Of a DNA stretch of 64,000 bases, positions 1-7,275 are shown one piece after another. Position 1 is the first letter of the stretch. Each line of letters starts with the position of its first letter. The stretch lies in the NCBI RefSeq assembly GCF_008086175.1, contig NZ_VSKM01000005.1, forward strand, positions 62,001 to 126,000, in the 5' to 3' direction. Position numbers and translations under genes: made by a program. The notes under the pieces are model-generated. The model did no database searches. It was not told the origin of the DNA and saw only the letters and a list, made by a program, of their open reading frames with translations. This DNA comes from Bizionia saleffrena. GTDB lineage: Bacteria; Bacteroidota; Bacteroidia; Flavobacteriales; Flavobacteriaceae.

Positions 1-391
1 TAACAAAAACAGCTAAAGTTTGTTCAGGAAACTTTCGTTTAATACGCAAACCCCCAGACACATCAATATCGAAAAGAACGTGCTTTCCTAACGCCCAAAG
101 CCTGTCGACTTCCGTCTTTAAAGTCCCATAAAAATTATCGCGATACACTTCTTCCCATTCTAAGAATTCATCGCCTTTAATTTTGTTTTTAAATTCTTTA
201 GCTGATAAAAAGTAGTAGTCTTCTAGGTCTATCTCTTCGCCGCGCTTTTCTCGAGAAGTTGCCGAAATTGAAAACGCCAAATTAAGCGCTTCGTTTTTTA
301 ATAAATGTCTTACAATGGTTGTTTTTCCTGAGCCGGAAGGTGCAGAAAACACGATAAGTTTACCTTGTTTTTTAGTGGATACTGTGGTCAC
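1..391 (-). CDS. gmk: Guanylate kinase, C-terminus beyond window edge
   Basis: Phosphorylates GMP to GDP with ATP in the cytosol. The visible 130 residues start M-TTVSTKKQGKLIVFSAPSG and contain the P-loop SAPSGSGKTT (residues 16-25), then ISATSREKRGEE and the YYFLS and EWEEVY segments of the GMP-binding lobe. The family is about 190 residues long, so roughly the last third lies off the left edge. The start is read as GTG at 391: no in-frame ATG exists between it and the upstream in-frame stop, and the distance to the P-loop is normal. It lies 26 bases downstream of yicC on the same strand, the common yicC-gmk arrangement, so it is probably co-transcribed. Confidence 0.93.
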   Translation of the reverse strand, partial: MTTVSTKKQGKLIVFSAPSGSGKTTIVRHLLKNEALNLAFSISATSREKRGEEIDLEDYYFLSAKEFKNKIKGDEFLEWEEVYRDNFYGTLKTEVDRLWALGKHVLFDIDVSGGLRIKRKFPEQTLAVFV

Positions 392-417
392 AAATATATA
401 TTTTGGTTACGCGCTAA

Positions 418-1275
418 TTACAGTACGTTTAGTAATTGTTCTTTAATTTTTTCTAACTCGTCTTTCATTTGTACGACCAGTTGTTGCATTGGTGCATAGT
501 TGCTTTTAGAGCCTATGGTATTGATTTCTCTTCCCATTTCTTGAGAGATAAAACCTAATTTCTTTCCGTTAGAATCTTCAGAATGTAAAGCGTCTAAAAA
601 GTAATCTAAGTGATTTTTTAAGCGTACTTTCTCTTCGGTGATATCAAATTTTTCAATGTAATAGACGAGTTCTTGCTCAAAACGGTTTTCGTCGTATTTT
701 TCCTTAAGTTCTTCAACCCCCTTTTTTAAACGGTCTTTAACGCCATCAATACGCTCCGGGTCCATTGCGATTATTTGTTCTAGTAAATCACTTATTATAG
801 CAACGCGATTTTTAAAATCGGTTTCCAGTACTTTACCTTCGTCTAATCTGTAGGTTTTAATGCTTTCAATGGCATTTTTAATTTCAGTTTCTATGATTTG
901 CCATTCGTTTTCGTCAATTTCTTCACGCTCTGTATTTAAAGCATCAGGAAAACGCACCGCCATTTTTAACAGTTCTACTTCATCACCATCTACAACCGCC
1001 CTTAATTGCTCGATATATTGTTTAACAACGGGAGTGTTAATCTTTGCCGATGTATCTTCAGCAGTCGTTTCAACATAAATTGAGAAATCGACTTTACCGC
1101 GATCTAGTTCTTTTGCAATTAATTTGCGAAGCGGTAATTCTTTTTCTCTATAAATAGAAGGCATTCTGGCGTTTAAATCCAGGTTTTTACTATTTAACGA
1201 TTTTAGTTCTATCGATATCTTTTTTGTTGGTAACTGTACTACAGATTTACCATAACCTGTCATTGAATGTATCAT
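418..1275 (-). CDS. yicC: YicC/YloC family endoribonuclease
   Basis: 285 residues with the family's conserved ends: MIHSMTGYGKS at the N-terminus and an ISQEMGREINTIGSKS segment followed by a QLVVQMKDELEKIKEQ helix at the C-terminus. YicC proteins are stress-associated cytosolic endoribonucleases; substrate choice here is unknown. The start at 1275 rather than 1263 follows the usual M-I-x-S-M-T-G-Y-G beginning. It is the first gene of the yicC-gmk unit and has a good minus-strand -7 box (TACCTTTG) at 1298-1305, divergent from the thioesterase promoter. Confidence 0.93.
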   Translation of the reverse strand: MIHSMTGYGKSVVQLPTKKISIELKSLNSKNLDLNARMPSIYREKELPLRKLIAKELDRGKVDFSIYVETTAEDTSAKINTPVVKQYIEQLRAVVDGDEVELLKMAVRFPDALNTEREEIDENEWQIIETEIKNAIESIKTYRLDEGKVLETDFKNRVAIISDLLEQIIAMDPERIDGVKDRLKKGVEELKEKYDENRFEQELVYYIEKFDITEEKVRLKNHLDYFLDALHSEDSNGKKLGFISQEMGREINTIGSKSNYAPMQQLVVQMKDELEKIKEQLLNVL

Positions 1276-1297
1276 AAGCTTTCTATATAAAGTTGTG

Positions 1298-1305
1298 CAA
1301 AGGTA
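1298..1305 (-). promoter_or_regulatory. Predicted -7 promoter box of yicC-gmk
   Basis: TACCTTTG on the minus strand matches the Bacteroidetes TAnnTTTG -7 consensus and lies 22 bases before the yicC start. A clear -33 element is not visible. Confidence 0.6.
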
Positions 1306-1364
1306 ATGAAAAGCGTGTGTTTAGAAAACCTTTTAATTTTTTATGCGTGCACAACAATATTATG

Positions 1365-1372
1365 TAATTTTG
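1365..1372 (+). promoter_or_regulatory. Predicted -7 promoter box of the thioesterase gene
   Basis: TAATTTTG matches TAnnTTTG and ends 19 bases before the ATG at 1392. Together with the box at 1298-1305 it forms a divergent promoter pair in a 116-base gap. Confidence 0.55.
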
Positions 1373-1391
1373 AAGTAAAACAATTAAGAAT

Positions 1392-1871
1392 ATGTACACA
1401 AAACAATTTGAAATACGTTGGAGTGATGTCGATGCTAACAGGCATTTAGCGAATTCTGCTTTTACTAATTTTATGAGTCATACGCGTATGGCCTTTTTAA
1501 TAGAGCAAGGTTTTACTATGAAAGAATTGGCACTGCACAACATTGGCCCGGTAGTCTTTTACGAGCATATGTCTTATTTTAAGGAAGTGTTTATGGGGCA
1601 ACCCATTACTGTAAGTTTAGAGGTTTCTGGGTTGAGTGAAGAGGGTTCGTTTTTTAAATTCGATCATAATTTCTATAATCATAAAGGTGAAAATCTAGCA
1701 TTTTGCGAAATGTTTGGCGCTTGGATAGATTTAAAAGAACGCAAAATAACAGCGCTTCCAAAAGAGTTATTAGATATCGCTGATGAATTCCCGAAAACGG
1801 AAGACTATAAGGTCTTAACAAAAGAAGACGCACGAGCGAAAGGCCGAAAACCAGTAAATTTAAATCTGTAA
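1392..1871 (+). CDS. Acyl-CoA thioesterase, hotdog fold (4HBT/YbgC-like)
   Basis: 159 residues with the hotdog thioesterase signature near the N-terminus, RWSDVDANRHLANSAF (about 9-24), whose acidic residue and following H-x-x-N match the YbgC/FadM catalytic loop, then a long central helix (TNFMSHTRMAFL) and the beta-sheet strands ending GAWIDLKERK. Family members hydrolyse acyl-CoA thioesters in the cytosol; the acyl chain preferred here cannot be read from the sequence. It is a single-gene unit, converging with the EamA gene with only one base between the stops (1871/1873). Confidence 0.85.
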   Translation: MYTKQFEIRWSDVDANRHLANSAFTNFMSHTRMAFLIEQGFTMKELALHNIGPVVFYEHMSYFKEVFMGQPITVSLEVSGLSEEGSFFKFDHNFYNHKGENLAFCEMFGAWIDLKERKITALPKELLDIADEFPKTEDYKVLTKEDARAKGRKPVNLNL

Positions 1872-1872
1872 T

Positions 1873-2775
1873 TTAAAGCTGTACCTCGGGTGCTTTTGGC
1901 TTTTTAGTCACTAAATACACCCCTGTAAATATTAATGCGGAAGCGATAAGTTTTACACTACTTAAACTGTCGCTTCCCATTATAATGGCAAATATTCCTG
2001 CAATTACCGGCTGGATATAAATAAAAATACTTACTGTAGATGCTTTTAAATGGCGCAATGCTAAAGGATTTAAAGTATACGTGCCAAACGTAGCGCCAAC
2101 AATAACAAACGCAATTGAGAAGTAAATATAAGGTGTAAAAGAGGTGTAATCTATAGCGATAAAATCGTTAATGCCAAATGGCGTAACTAAGAATAAGCCG
2201 AATAAAAACACCCATTTTATAAACGTAAACGGATGGTATTTATCAGTTAGTTTTTTTAGAATTATAATATAAATACTATAGGAAATGGCGTTAATTAATA
2301 CTAATAAATTTCCTAAAGGCACATTATCTCCAACGCGTGAAGATTTGCCGTAAAGCGTTAAAACAATCGCGCCAGAAAATGCCAAAACAACACCTACAAC
2401 TTTAAGTGTTGTAAACCGTTCTTTCAAATAAAAGGTAGAAAGAATAAGCACTATAATAGGAACTATTGTTGTTATTACTGCCGCGTGAATAGGTGAGGTA
2501 TATTCTAGCCCTTTAAAAAACATAAGCATATTGGTTGCGACTCCAAAAATAGCAGCGAAAAACAGCGTAATAAAATCTTTTGGTGCTATTTTTTCTTGGG
2601 GTCCCATACCGCTAAATACCCAAAATAATAACGTCGCACCTGCTACTCTAAAAATTATAAAAGCAAACGGTGTGACAAAACCGCCTGCAATAACATCTTT
2701 AGCCAGCGTAAAGTTTAAACCATAGAGTAACTGTACTACAAAAGCAGCAATTAGTGCCCAGATTCTAAACTTCAT
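1873..2775 (-). CDS. EamA/DMT family permease
   Basis: 300 residues, about ten hydrophobic helices arranged as two EamA repeats (about 10-145 and 155-290). Each half has typical features: F-x-R-x-x-x-A-x-L in the first and NPLALRHLKASTVSIFIYIQPV in the second. The family exports or exchanges small metabolites across the inner membrane; the substrate is unknown. Its start overlaps the end of the upstream ArsC-like gene by 11 bases, so the two are translationally coupled. Confidence 0.88.
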   Translation of the reverse strand: MKFRIWALIAAFVVQLLYGLNFTLAKDVIAGGFVTPFAFIIFRVAGATLLFWVFSGMGPQEKIAPKDFITLFFAAIFGVATNMLMFFKGLEYTSPIHAAVITTIVPIIVLILSTFYLKERFTTLKVVGVVLAFSGAIVLTLYGKSSRVGDNVPLGNLLVLINAISYSIYIIILKKLTDKYHPFTFIKWVFLFGLFLVTPFGINDFIAIDYTSFTPYIYFSIAFVIVGATFGTYTLNPLALRHLKASTVSIFIYIQPVIAGIFAIIMGSDSLSSVKLIASALIFTGVYLVTKKPKAPEVQL

Positions 2776-3121
2776 TTAAGACGTGTTTAACAGCTTCAAC
2801 GTTTTTCTTAGAATTCCCTATGTAAATGGCCTTATTAATAATAAAGACAGGACGACTTAGAAATGTGTAATGTTCTAAAATATAGTGTTTATAATCTTTT
2901 TCGGTAAGTGATTTATTTTTTAAATCCATCGTTTTATATAACGTTGCGCGCTTGCTAAATAAAGCTTCGTAGCTTTCAGATAGCGCCCTCATTTCTTCTA
3001 ATTGTTGTGGCGTAATAGGATCGCTTTTAATATCCTGTAAAACAACATTTGAAGGCAGATCTAATTCTTTTAAAATTCTAGAACAGGTGCTACACGTTTT
3101 TAAATAGTATACTTTAGTCAT
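2765..3121 (-). CDS. ArsC/Spx-like thioredoxin-fold protein
   Basis: 118 residues from the ATG at 3121 (VYYLKTCSTCSRIL). A longer reading from 3145 would add eight residues before this conserved beginning and is less likely. The CSTC pair (Cys10, Cys13) occupies the redox position of the arsenate reductase/Spx fold, and RPVFIINKAIYIGN near the C-terminus contains the conserved R-P of the family. No arsenic genes are nearby, so a general thiol-redox role is as likely as arsenate reduction. It is coupled to the EamA permease gene. Confidence 0.8.
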   Translation of the reverse strand: MTKVYYLKTCSTCSRILKELDLPSNVVLQDIKSDPITPQQLEEMRALSESYEALFSKRATLYKTMDLKNKSLTEKDYKHYILEHYTFLSRPVFIINKAIYIGNSKKNVEAVKHVLNEV

Positions 3122-3195
3122 TTTACAAGAGTTTTGTGATTGCAAAATAAATTTAATTTCGCAAAAAAAGGTTACTTTTATCTAAAATTATATTT

Positions 3196-3651
3196 ATGAA
3201 TTTCGCCTTCGAAACCACCTTGAAAAATAGGATCTTATTAAAAAGCTTTTTAGAACACTATAGCTTAGAACAGTTAAATAAAGTACCTGAAGGTTTTAGT
3301 AACACTATTATATGGAATGTGGCACATACCATCGTTACCCAACAATTACTTGTTTATAATTTATCTGGGATACCAATGAATGTCTCTGATAAAATGGTAG
3401 CAAACTATAGAAAAGGAACAAAAGCTGAGCATTTTGTTTCCCAAATAGAAGTAGATGAGGTTAAAGGGTTGCTGTTTTCAACGGTAGAAAAAATGGAAGA
3501 AGATTACAATAACAACTTATTTAAAAATTACACAGAATATACGGTAACTACTGGTAATATTTTACGTAATGTGGAGCACGCTATTGCGTTTAATAATTTT
3601 CACGAAGGCATTCACTTGGGGTATATTCTAGCGCTTAAAAAATCACTCTAA
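3196..3651 (+). CDS. DinB family protein
   Basis: 151 residues forming a DinB-type four-helix bundle. The metal-site histidines are present: His44 in NVAHTIVTQQ and His136/His140 in the C-terminal FHEGIHLGY segment. DinB proteins in Bacteroidetes are mostly uncharacterised; some members elsewhere act as thiol-dependent transferases. It is a single gene that converges with the lipoprotein gene with a 4-base overlap of stops (3648-3651). Confidence 0.85.
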   Translation: MNFAFETTLKNRILLKSFLEHYSLEQLNKVPEGFSNTIIWNVAHTIVTQQLLVYNLSGIPMNVSDKMVANYRKGTKAEHFVSQIEVDEVKGLLFSTVEKMEEDYNNNLFKNYTEYTVTTGNILRNVEHAIAFNNFHEGIHLGYILALKKSL

Positions 3652-4391
3652 AATTTTAAATATTTATTTGCAATCGTATAAGAAATTGTGAATTCTAGAG
3701 GGTCGTTAGACAAGCTGCTAGAACGGTCGTAAAATATAATAACACCGTCTTCACTAAAACCCAGATTTTCGGGAAATGAAAACGGCGCGTCGTTTGGCTC
3801 TAGGTTGCTAGCTTCGTAGCCCGTTTCTAATTCTTTGTCGTAGTGTTTTTTAACAAGGGTTGTAAAAGCTTCGACATCGGTAATTAAATCTTTTGTTTGT
3901 AACTCTTCTCCTGTCGTGGCATCAAAGTTGAAGAATTTTATATTAAAAATCCCTTGTGCGCCGCCAGTATTAATACTCGAGTTCATTACAATACAAATTA
4001 TAGATTCGTTTTGGAATGAAATTTCTCCATCTACTAATGCCTCCCACGACGGTAAATCGGTTAAAAGTGTTTTCCCTATTTCAGTTTTAAAAGTGCTGTA
4101 AGACGCATTAAACGCGGTAATGTTGTCTTCGATTGTTGGTTGCATTGTGTTTGCAGAATCTACGGTTAACGCCATATTAGTGTAGTTTTCTAAGGTTCTG
4201 TTAATCGCTTGTGCTGCTTCTGTATTGCCTTCGGCTTTAGGGATATTAACTTCCACAACCGTTTCATTGTCTGTAAGAATGGAAGTGGTAGAAAACGTAA
4301 GTGTTGTTTCTTTTTTACAACTAAAAACGGTGACTGAAATAACAAGGATTAAAATAGTTTTTAACGCCTTTATGGAGAAACTGTTAAACAT
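3648..4391 (-). CDS. Lipoprotein with DUF4163/DUF3298 (RsiV/PdaC-like) domain
   Basis: 247 residues: an N-terminal hydrophobic segment with lipobox VFSC (lipidated Cys25), then a periplasm-facing domain with the pattern of DUF4163 (about 45-120, containing V-x-V-N-I-P and AINRTL) and DUF3298 (about 150-245, with GAQGIFNIKFFNFDATTGE and a SEDGVIIFYDRSS segment). The same pair of domains occurs in the anti-sigma factor RsiV and in peptidoglycan deacetylase N-termini, where it can bind lysozyme or cell-wall material. No sigma factor is adjacent, so an envelope-associated role is inferred only from the fold. Confidence 0.78.
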   Translation of the reverse strand: MFNSFSIKALKTILILVISVTVFSCKKETTLTFSTTSILTDNETVVEVNIPKAEGNTEAAQAINRTLENYTNMALTVDSANTMQPTIEDNITAFNASYSTFKTEIGKTLLTDLPSWEALVDGEISFQNESIICIVMNSSINTGGAQGIFNIKFFNFDATTGEELQTKDLITDVEAFTTLVKKHYDKELETGYEASNLEPNDAPFSFPENLGFSEDGVIIFYDRSSSLSNDPLEFTISYTIANKYLKF

Positions 4392-4787
4392 AGTTTAAAG
4401 TGATGCTTGGATTTGAATAGAGCTAATTAAGCGTTATTTTAGTTCTAATCAAAAAATATTTGGATGAAATTTAATATAAAAATAATTCGCGTTAAACTAT
4501 TCAGTAACCCGGGGTAGACGACGGGAATGCTACTAAAATATTAAAGTAAGATCCTTGAAAACAACTGCGTTGGACGATACAGTGCAGGACTATTCATAAA
4601 GCGGTCATTGAACGCGTTATATGGTATAAAAGTTCTTAACTAGTAGTTAACAAGTAGCAGATGTGTAAAACACAGTGTGACTTTTATATGTTGTTTGACA
4701 GCTATTTAAAACAAGCTTTGGGTTGCATGCTAGCGTATAAAGAGCGGTAACTCTTAGTTCTCTTTTTTTAGGTCAAATTTGCAACGA
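4392..4787. other. 396-base gap without a recognisable gene
   Basis: No credible ORF or RNA gene is seen. The stretch is less AT-biased than neighbouring gaps (for example CCCGGGG near 4509) and has a perfect short palindrome, TTAACTAGTAGTTAA, at 4636-4650. It may hold a decayed gene or a degenerate repeat, but I could not identify a source. Confidence 0.5.
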
Positions 4788-5597
4788 TTACTCTAAGTAA
4801 TAGATATAGCCGAAGTTAAGCCATACCATCCAATCATTATATTTATTATCTGGTAAGCCGTGATTTAATCCGTCTATCCAGTCATTAAAATAGTATTGCC
4901 CGCGTAAATCTAGCATTAAGTCCGACATTACATTCAACTTGTATCGCACACCCACACTACTAACTACAGACCACGTTGTTCCTGGGCTTGCATCGATAGG
5001 ATCTGGTAAATAAGGAGAGGACCAGGGTGTGTAGAAATTATTAAGATTTTTAATATTTCCAGGATCTCCTTCGCCTAAGTACGCGGTGCTTACTTTAGGA
5101 TTGAACGCTACAAAATGTGCGCCAGCGCTAATAAATGGTGCCCATCGACTTGAGAAATTTTGAAAATCTCTAATACTAAAGGGATAAAATTCAATTTGCA
5201 TCCCAACATCAAGATTATTAGCTTCTCCCGTATGATCTCTTAACCGTTGAGCTTCATCGCTAGTTCTAGAAGGGTCGACATACTTGCCAAAGTGTTCTAG
5301 CTTTGTTTTGTTGTATGATATTTCTGTTCTTAGTTTAAAGTGATCGTAAATAAAGTTATCTATTGAGTACGAATAACGATTAGATCTATAGGCCAGATCT
5401 AAAAAATGTACGATACCTATTCCTACTCCAGTATTTCCTGCATTGGTAGTTAAATTAGTTCGTAATCCATAGTCAGATTTAAATGCAACAGGACCTGCAA
5501 TAATTCCTATTTCGTGAGAAAAGCCCAATTGAGAAAAAGCAGACTTAGAAATAAAAAATATAAAAAACAGTAAGGATAATTGTTTTGCTGTTAGCAT
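4788..5597 (-). CDS. Outer-membrane beta-barrel-like protein (THC0290_0291-type)
   Basis: 269 residues from the ATG at 5597, which places a signal peptide (LTAKQLSLLFFIFFISKSAFSQ) at the N-terminus; the longer reading to 5624 would put RGSKIVLIM in front of it. The mature part alternates aromatic and polar residues (YYFNDWIDGL, YNDWMVWLNFGYIYYLE), as in an outer-membrane beta-barrel ending in an aromatic-rich strand. It resembles a flavobacterial family I recall as THC0290_0291, of unknown function. It is divergent from gdhA, separated by about 225 bases. Confidence 0.68.
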   Translation of the reverse strand: MLTAKQLSLLFFIFFISKSAFSQLGFSHEIGIIAGPVAFKSDYGLRTNLTTNAGNTGVGIGIVHFLDLAYRSNRYSYSIDNFIYDHFKLRTEISYNKTKLEHFGKYVDPSRTSDEAQRLRDHTGEANNLDVGMQIEFYPFSIRDFQNFSSRWAPFISAGAHFVAFNPKVSTAYLGEGDPGNIKNLNNFYTPWSSPYLPDPIDASPGTTWSVVSSVGVRYKLNVMSDLMLDLRGQYYFNDWIDGLNHGLPDNKYNDWMVWLNFGYIYYLE

Positions 5598-5823
5598 AAT
5601 TAGGACAATTTTAGAGCCTCTCATTCAACAAATATATCAAATCGCGATTAACTATCAAGCAATATATAAAAAATACAGAAAACTTCGTAAAGGTATAATT
5701 TTTTATAATAAAAATCATAAATTGCTATGTAGCGAAATGTATCACAAAAAAGTTAATTTTTTATCTATAACGGTCGTGTTGCTAGTAATCTTTAATAATA
5801 ATGATTTTATCTCTTAGAATGTA

Positions 5824-7167
5824 ATGCAAACCAAAATTGAAGCTTTTTTTAATTCAGTAAAAGAAAAAAACAGCAATGAAAAGGAATTTCTTCAAGCCGT
5901 TTACGAAGTAGCAGAAATTATTATTCCTTTTATAGAAGCCCATCCGAAGTATCAAAACAAAATGCTTTTAGAACGTATAGTCGAACCAGAACGAGCTATT
6001 ATTTTCAGAGTGCCTTGGCTAGACGATTCTGGAAAGGTTCAAGTAAATCGTGGGTTTAGAGTAGAGTTTAATTCTGCAATTGGGCCTTACAAAGGCGGCT
6101 TAAGATTTCATCCTTCGGTTAATCTTAGTATTTTAAAGTTTTTAGGATTTGAACAAGTGTTTAAAAATAGCTTAACGACATTGCCTTTGGGTGGTGGTAA
6201 AGGGGGTAGCGATTTTAATCCTAAAGGGAAAAGCGATAATGAAGTGATGCGTTTTTGCCAGTCGTTTATGGGAGAGTTATTTAGGCATATTGGTGCAGAT
6301 ACCGATGTTCCTGCGGGAGATATTGGCGTTGGTAGTCGCGAAATAGGCTATTTATTTGGTTATTATAAAAAAATAAAAAATGAATTTACGGGTGTTTTAA
6401 CTGGTAAAGACTTGTCTTATGGAGGTTCTTTAATTCGCCCTGAGGCTACGGGCTACGGTTGTGTGTATTTTATACAGAGTATGTTAAAGACCAAAAACGA
6501 TTCCATAAAAAATAAAAAAGTGGTTATTTCTGGATCTGGAAACGTGGCACAATATGCTTGCCAAAAAATAACAGAGTTAGGTGGTAAGGTTGTCGCGATG
6601 TCCGATTCTACTGGATATATTTATGATGAGAAGGGAATAGATGCTGAAAAGCTTCAGGTTATTATGACGATTAAAAATGAAAATAGAGGACGCATTCAAG
6701 AGTATCTGGATACTTATAAAAATGCACAGTTTTTTGAAGGCCAACGTCCTTGGGGGGTTGCGTGTGATATTGCTATTCCGTGTGCAACTCAAAATGAATT
6801 AAATAAAGGAGAAGCAGAAGAATTAGTAAAAAATAAGGTGCTGGTTGTTGCCGAAGGTGCAAATATGCCAACAACACCTAAGGCAATTGAAATTTTGCAA
6901 CAAGCAAATGTGTTATTTGCTCCGGGGAAAGCCGCGAATGCAGGAGGTGTGGCAACCTCAGGGTTAGAGATGAGCCAAAACGCATTACGATATAGCTGGA
7001 AAAAGGAAAAGGTCGATGAAAAATTACGAGAAATAATGTACCATATTCACGCCTCCTGCGAAGCTTATGGAAAGAACGATGCCGGGGAAATTGATTATGT
7101 AAAAGGAGCAAACATTGCTGGATTTGTAAAAGTTGCCGATGCGATGCTTGCTCAAGGTGTCGTTTAA
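5824..7167 (+). CDS. gdhA: NADP-type glutamate dehydrogenase
   Basis: 447 residues, the length of hexameric NADP-dependent GDH. It interconverts 2-oxoglutarate plus ammonia and glutamate. Substrate and catalytic residues are visible: Lys90 in GPYKGGLRFHP, Lys126 in PLGGGKGGSDF and Asp166 in PAGDIGVGSREIGY. The nucleotide-binding domain begins near VVISGSGNVAQYA. The conserved FAPGKAANAGGVATSGLEMSQNA loop is intact. It is a single-gene unit closed by a terminator at 7191-7222. Confidence 0.97.
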   Translation: MQTKIEAFFNSVKEKNSNEKEFLQAVYEVAEIIIPFIEAHPKYQNKMLLERIVEPERAIIFRVPWLDDSGKVQVNRGFRVEFNSAIGPYKGGLRFHPSVNLSILKFLGFEQVFKNSLTTLPLGGGKGGSDFNPKGKSDNEVMRFCQSFMGELFRHIGADTDVPAGDIGVGSREIGYLFGYYKKIKNEFTGVLTGKDLSYGGSLIRPEATGYGCVYFIQSMLKTKNDSIKNKKVVISGSGNVAQYACQKITELGGKVVAMSDSTGYIYDEKGIDAEKLQVIMTIKNENRGRIQEYLDTYKNAQFFEGQRPWGVACDIAIPCATQNELNKGEAEELVKNKVLVVAEGANMPTTPKAIEILQQANVLFAPGKAANAGGVATSGLEMSQNALRYSWKKEKVDEKLREIMYHIHASCEAYGKNDAGEIDYVKGANIAGFVKVADAMLAQGVV

Positions 7168-7190
7168 GCAAAACCTACATCGCGTAATAA

Positions 7191-7222
7191 AAAGCTCCTA
7201 CTTAGGGGCTTTATTGTTTTTT
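7191..7222 (+). terminator. Rho-independent terminator of gdhA
   Basis: AAAGCTCCT (7191-7199) pairs with AGGGGCTTT (7204-7212) over 9 bp with one G-U and a 4-base loop, followed by a T-rich tail. It lies 23 bases after the gdhA stop. Confidence 0.75.
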
Positions 7223-7227
7223 GTATA

Positions 7228-7235
7228 TACTTTTG
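7228..7235 (+). promoter_or_regulatory. Predicted -7 promoter box of porZ
   Basis: TACTTTTG matches TAnnTTTG, directly after the gdhA terminator and 40 bases before the porZ ATG. Confidence 0.55.
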
Positions 7236-7275
7236 TAATAATTAACGTTATAAAGAAATATCGAAAATTAAACAA

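Noticed and set aside
860-1078. ORF of 72 codons opposite yicC
   Set aside because: It lies wholly within yicC on the other strand and its product resembles no protein family; the same applies to most short ORFs inside gdhA, porZ, ileS and other large genes.
4738-4768. Terminator-like AAGAG/CTCTT with a T-run
   Set aside because: The stem is only about five base pairs and no plus-strand gene ends there.
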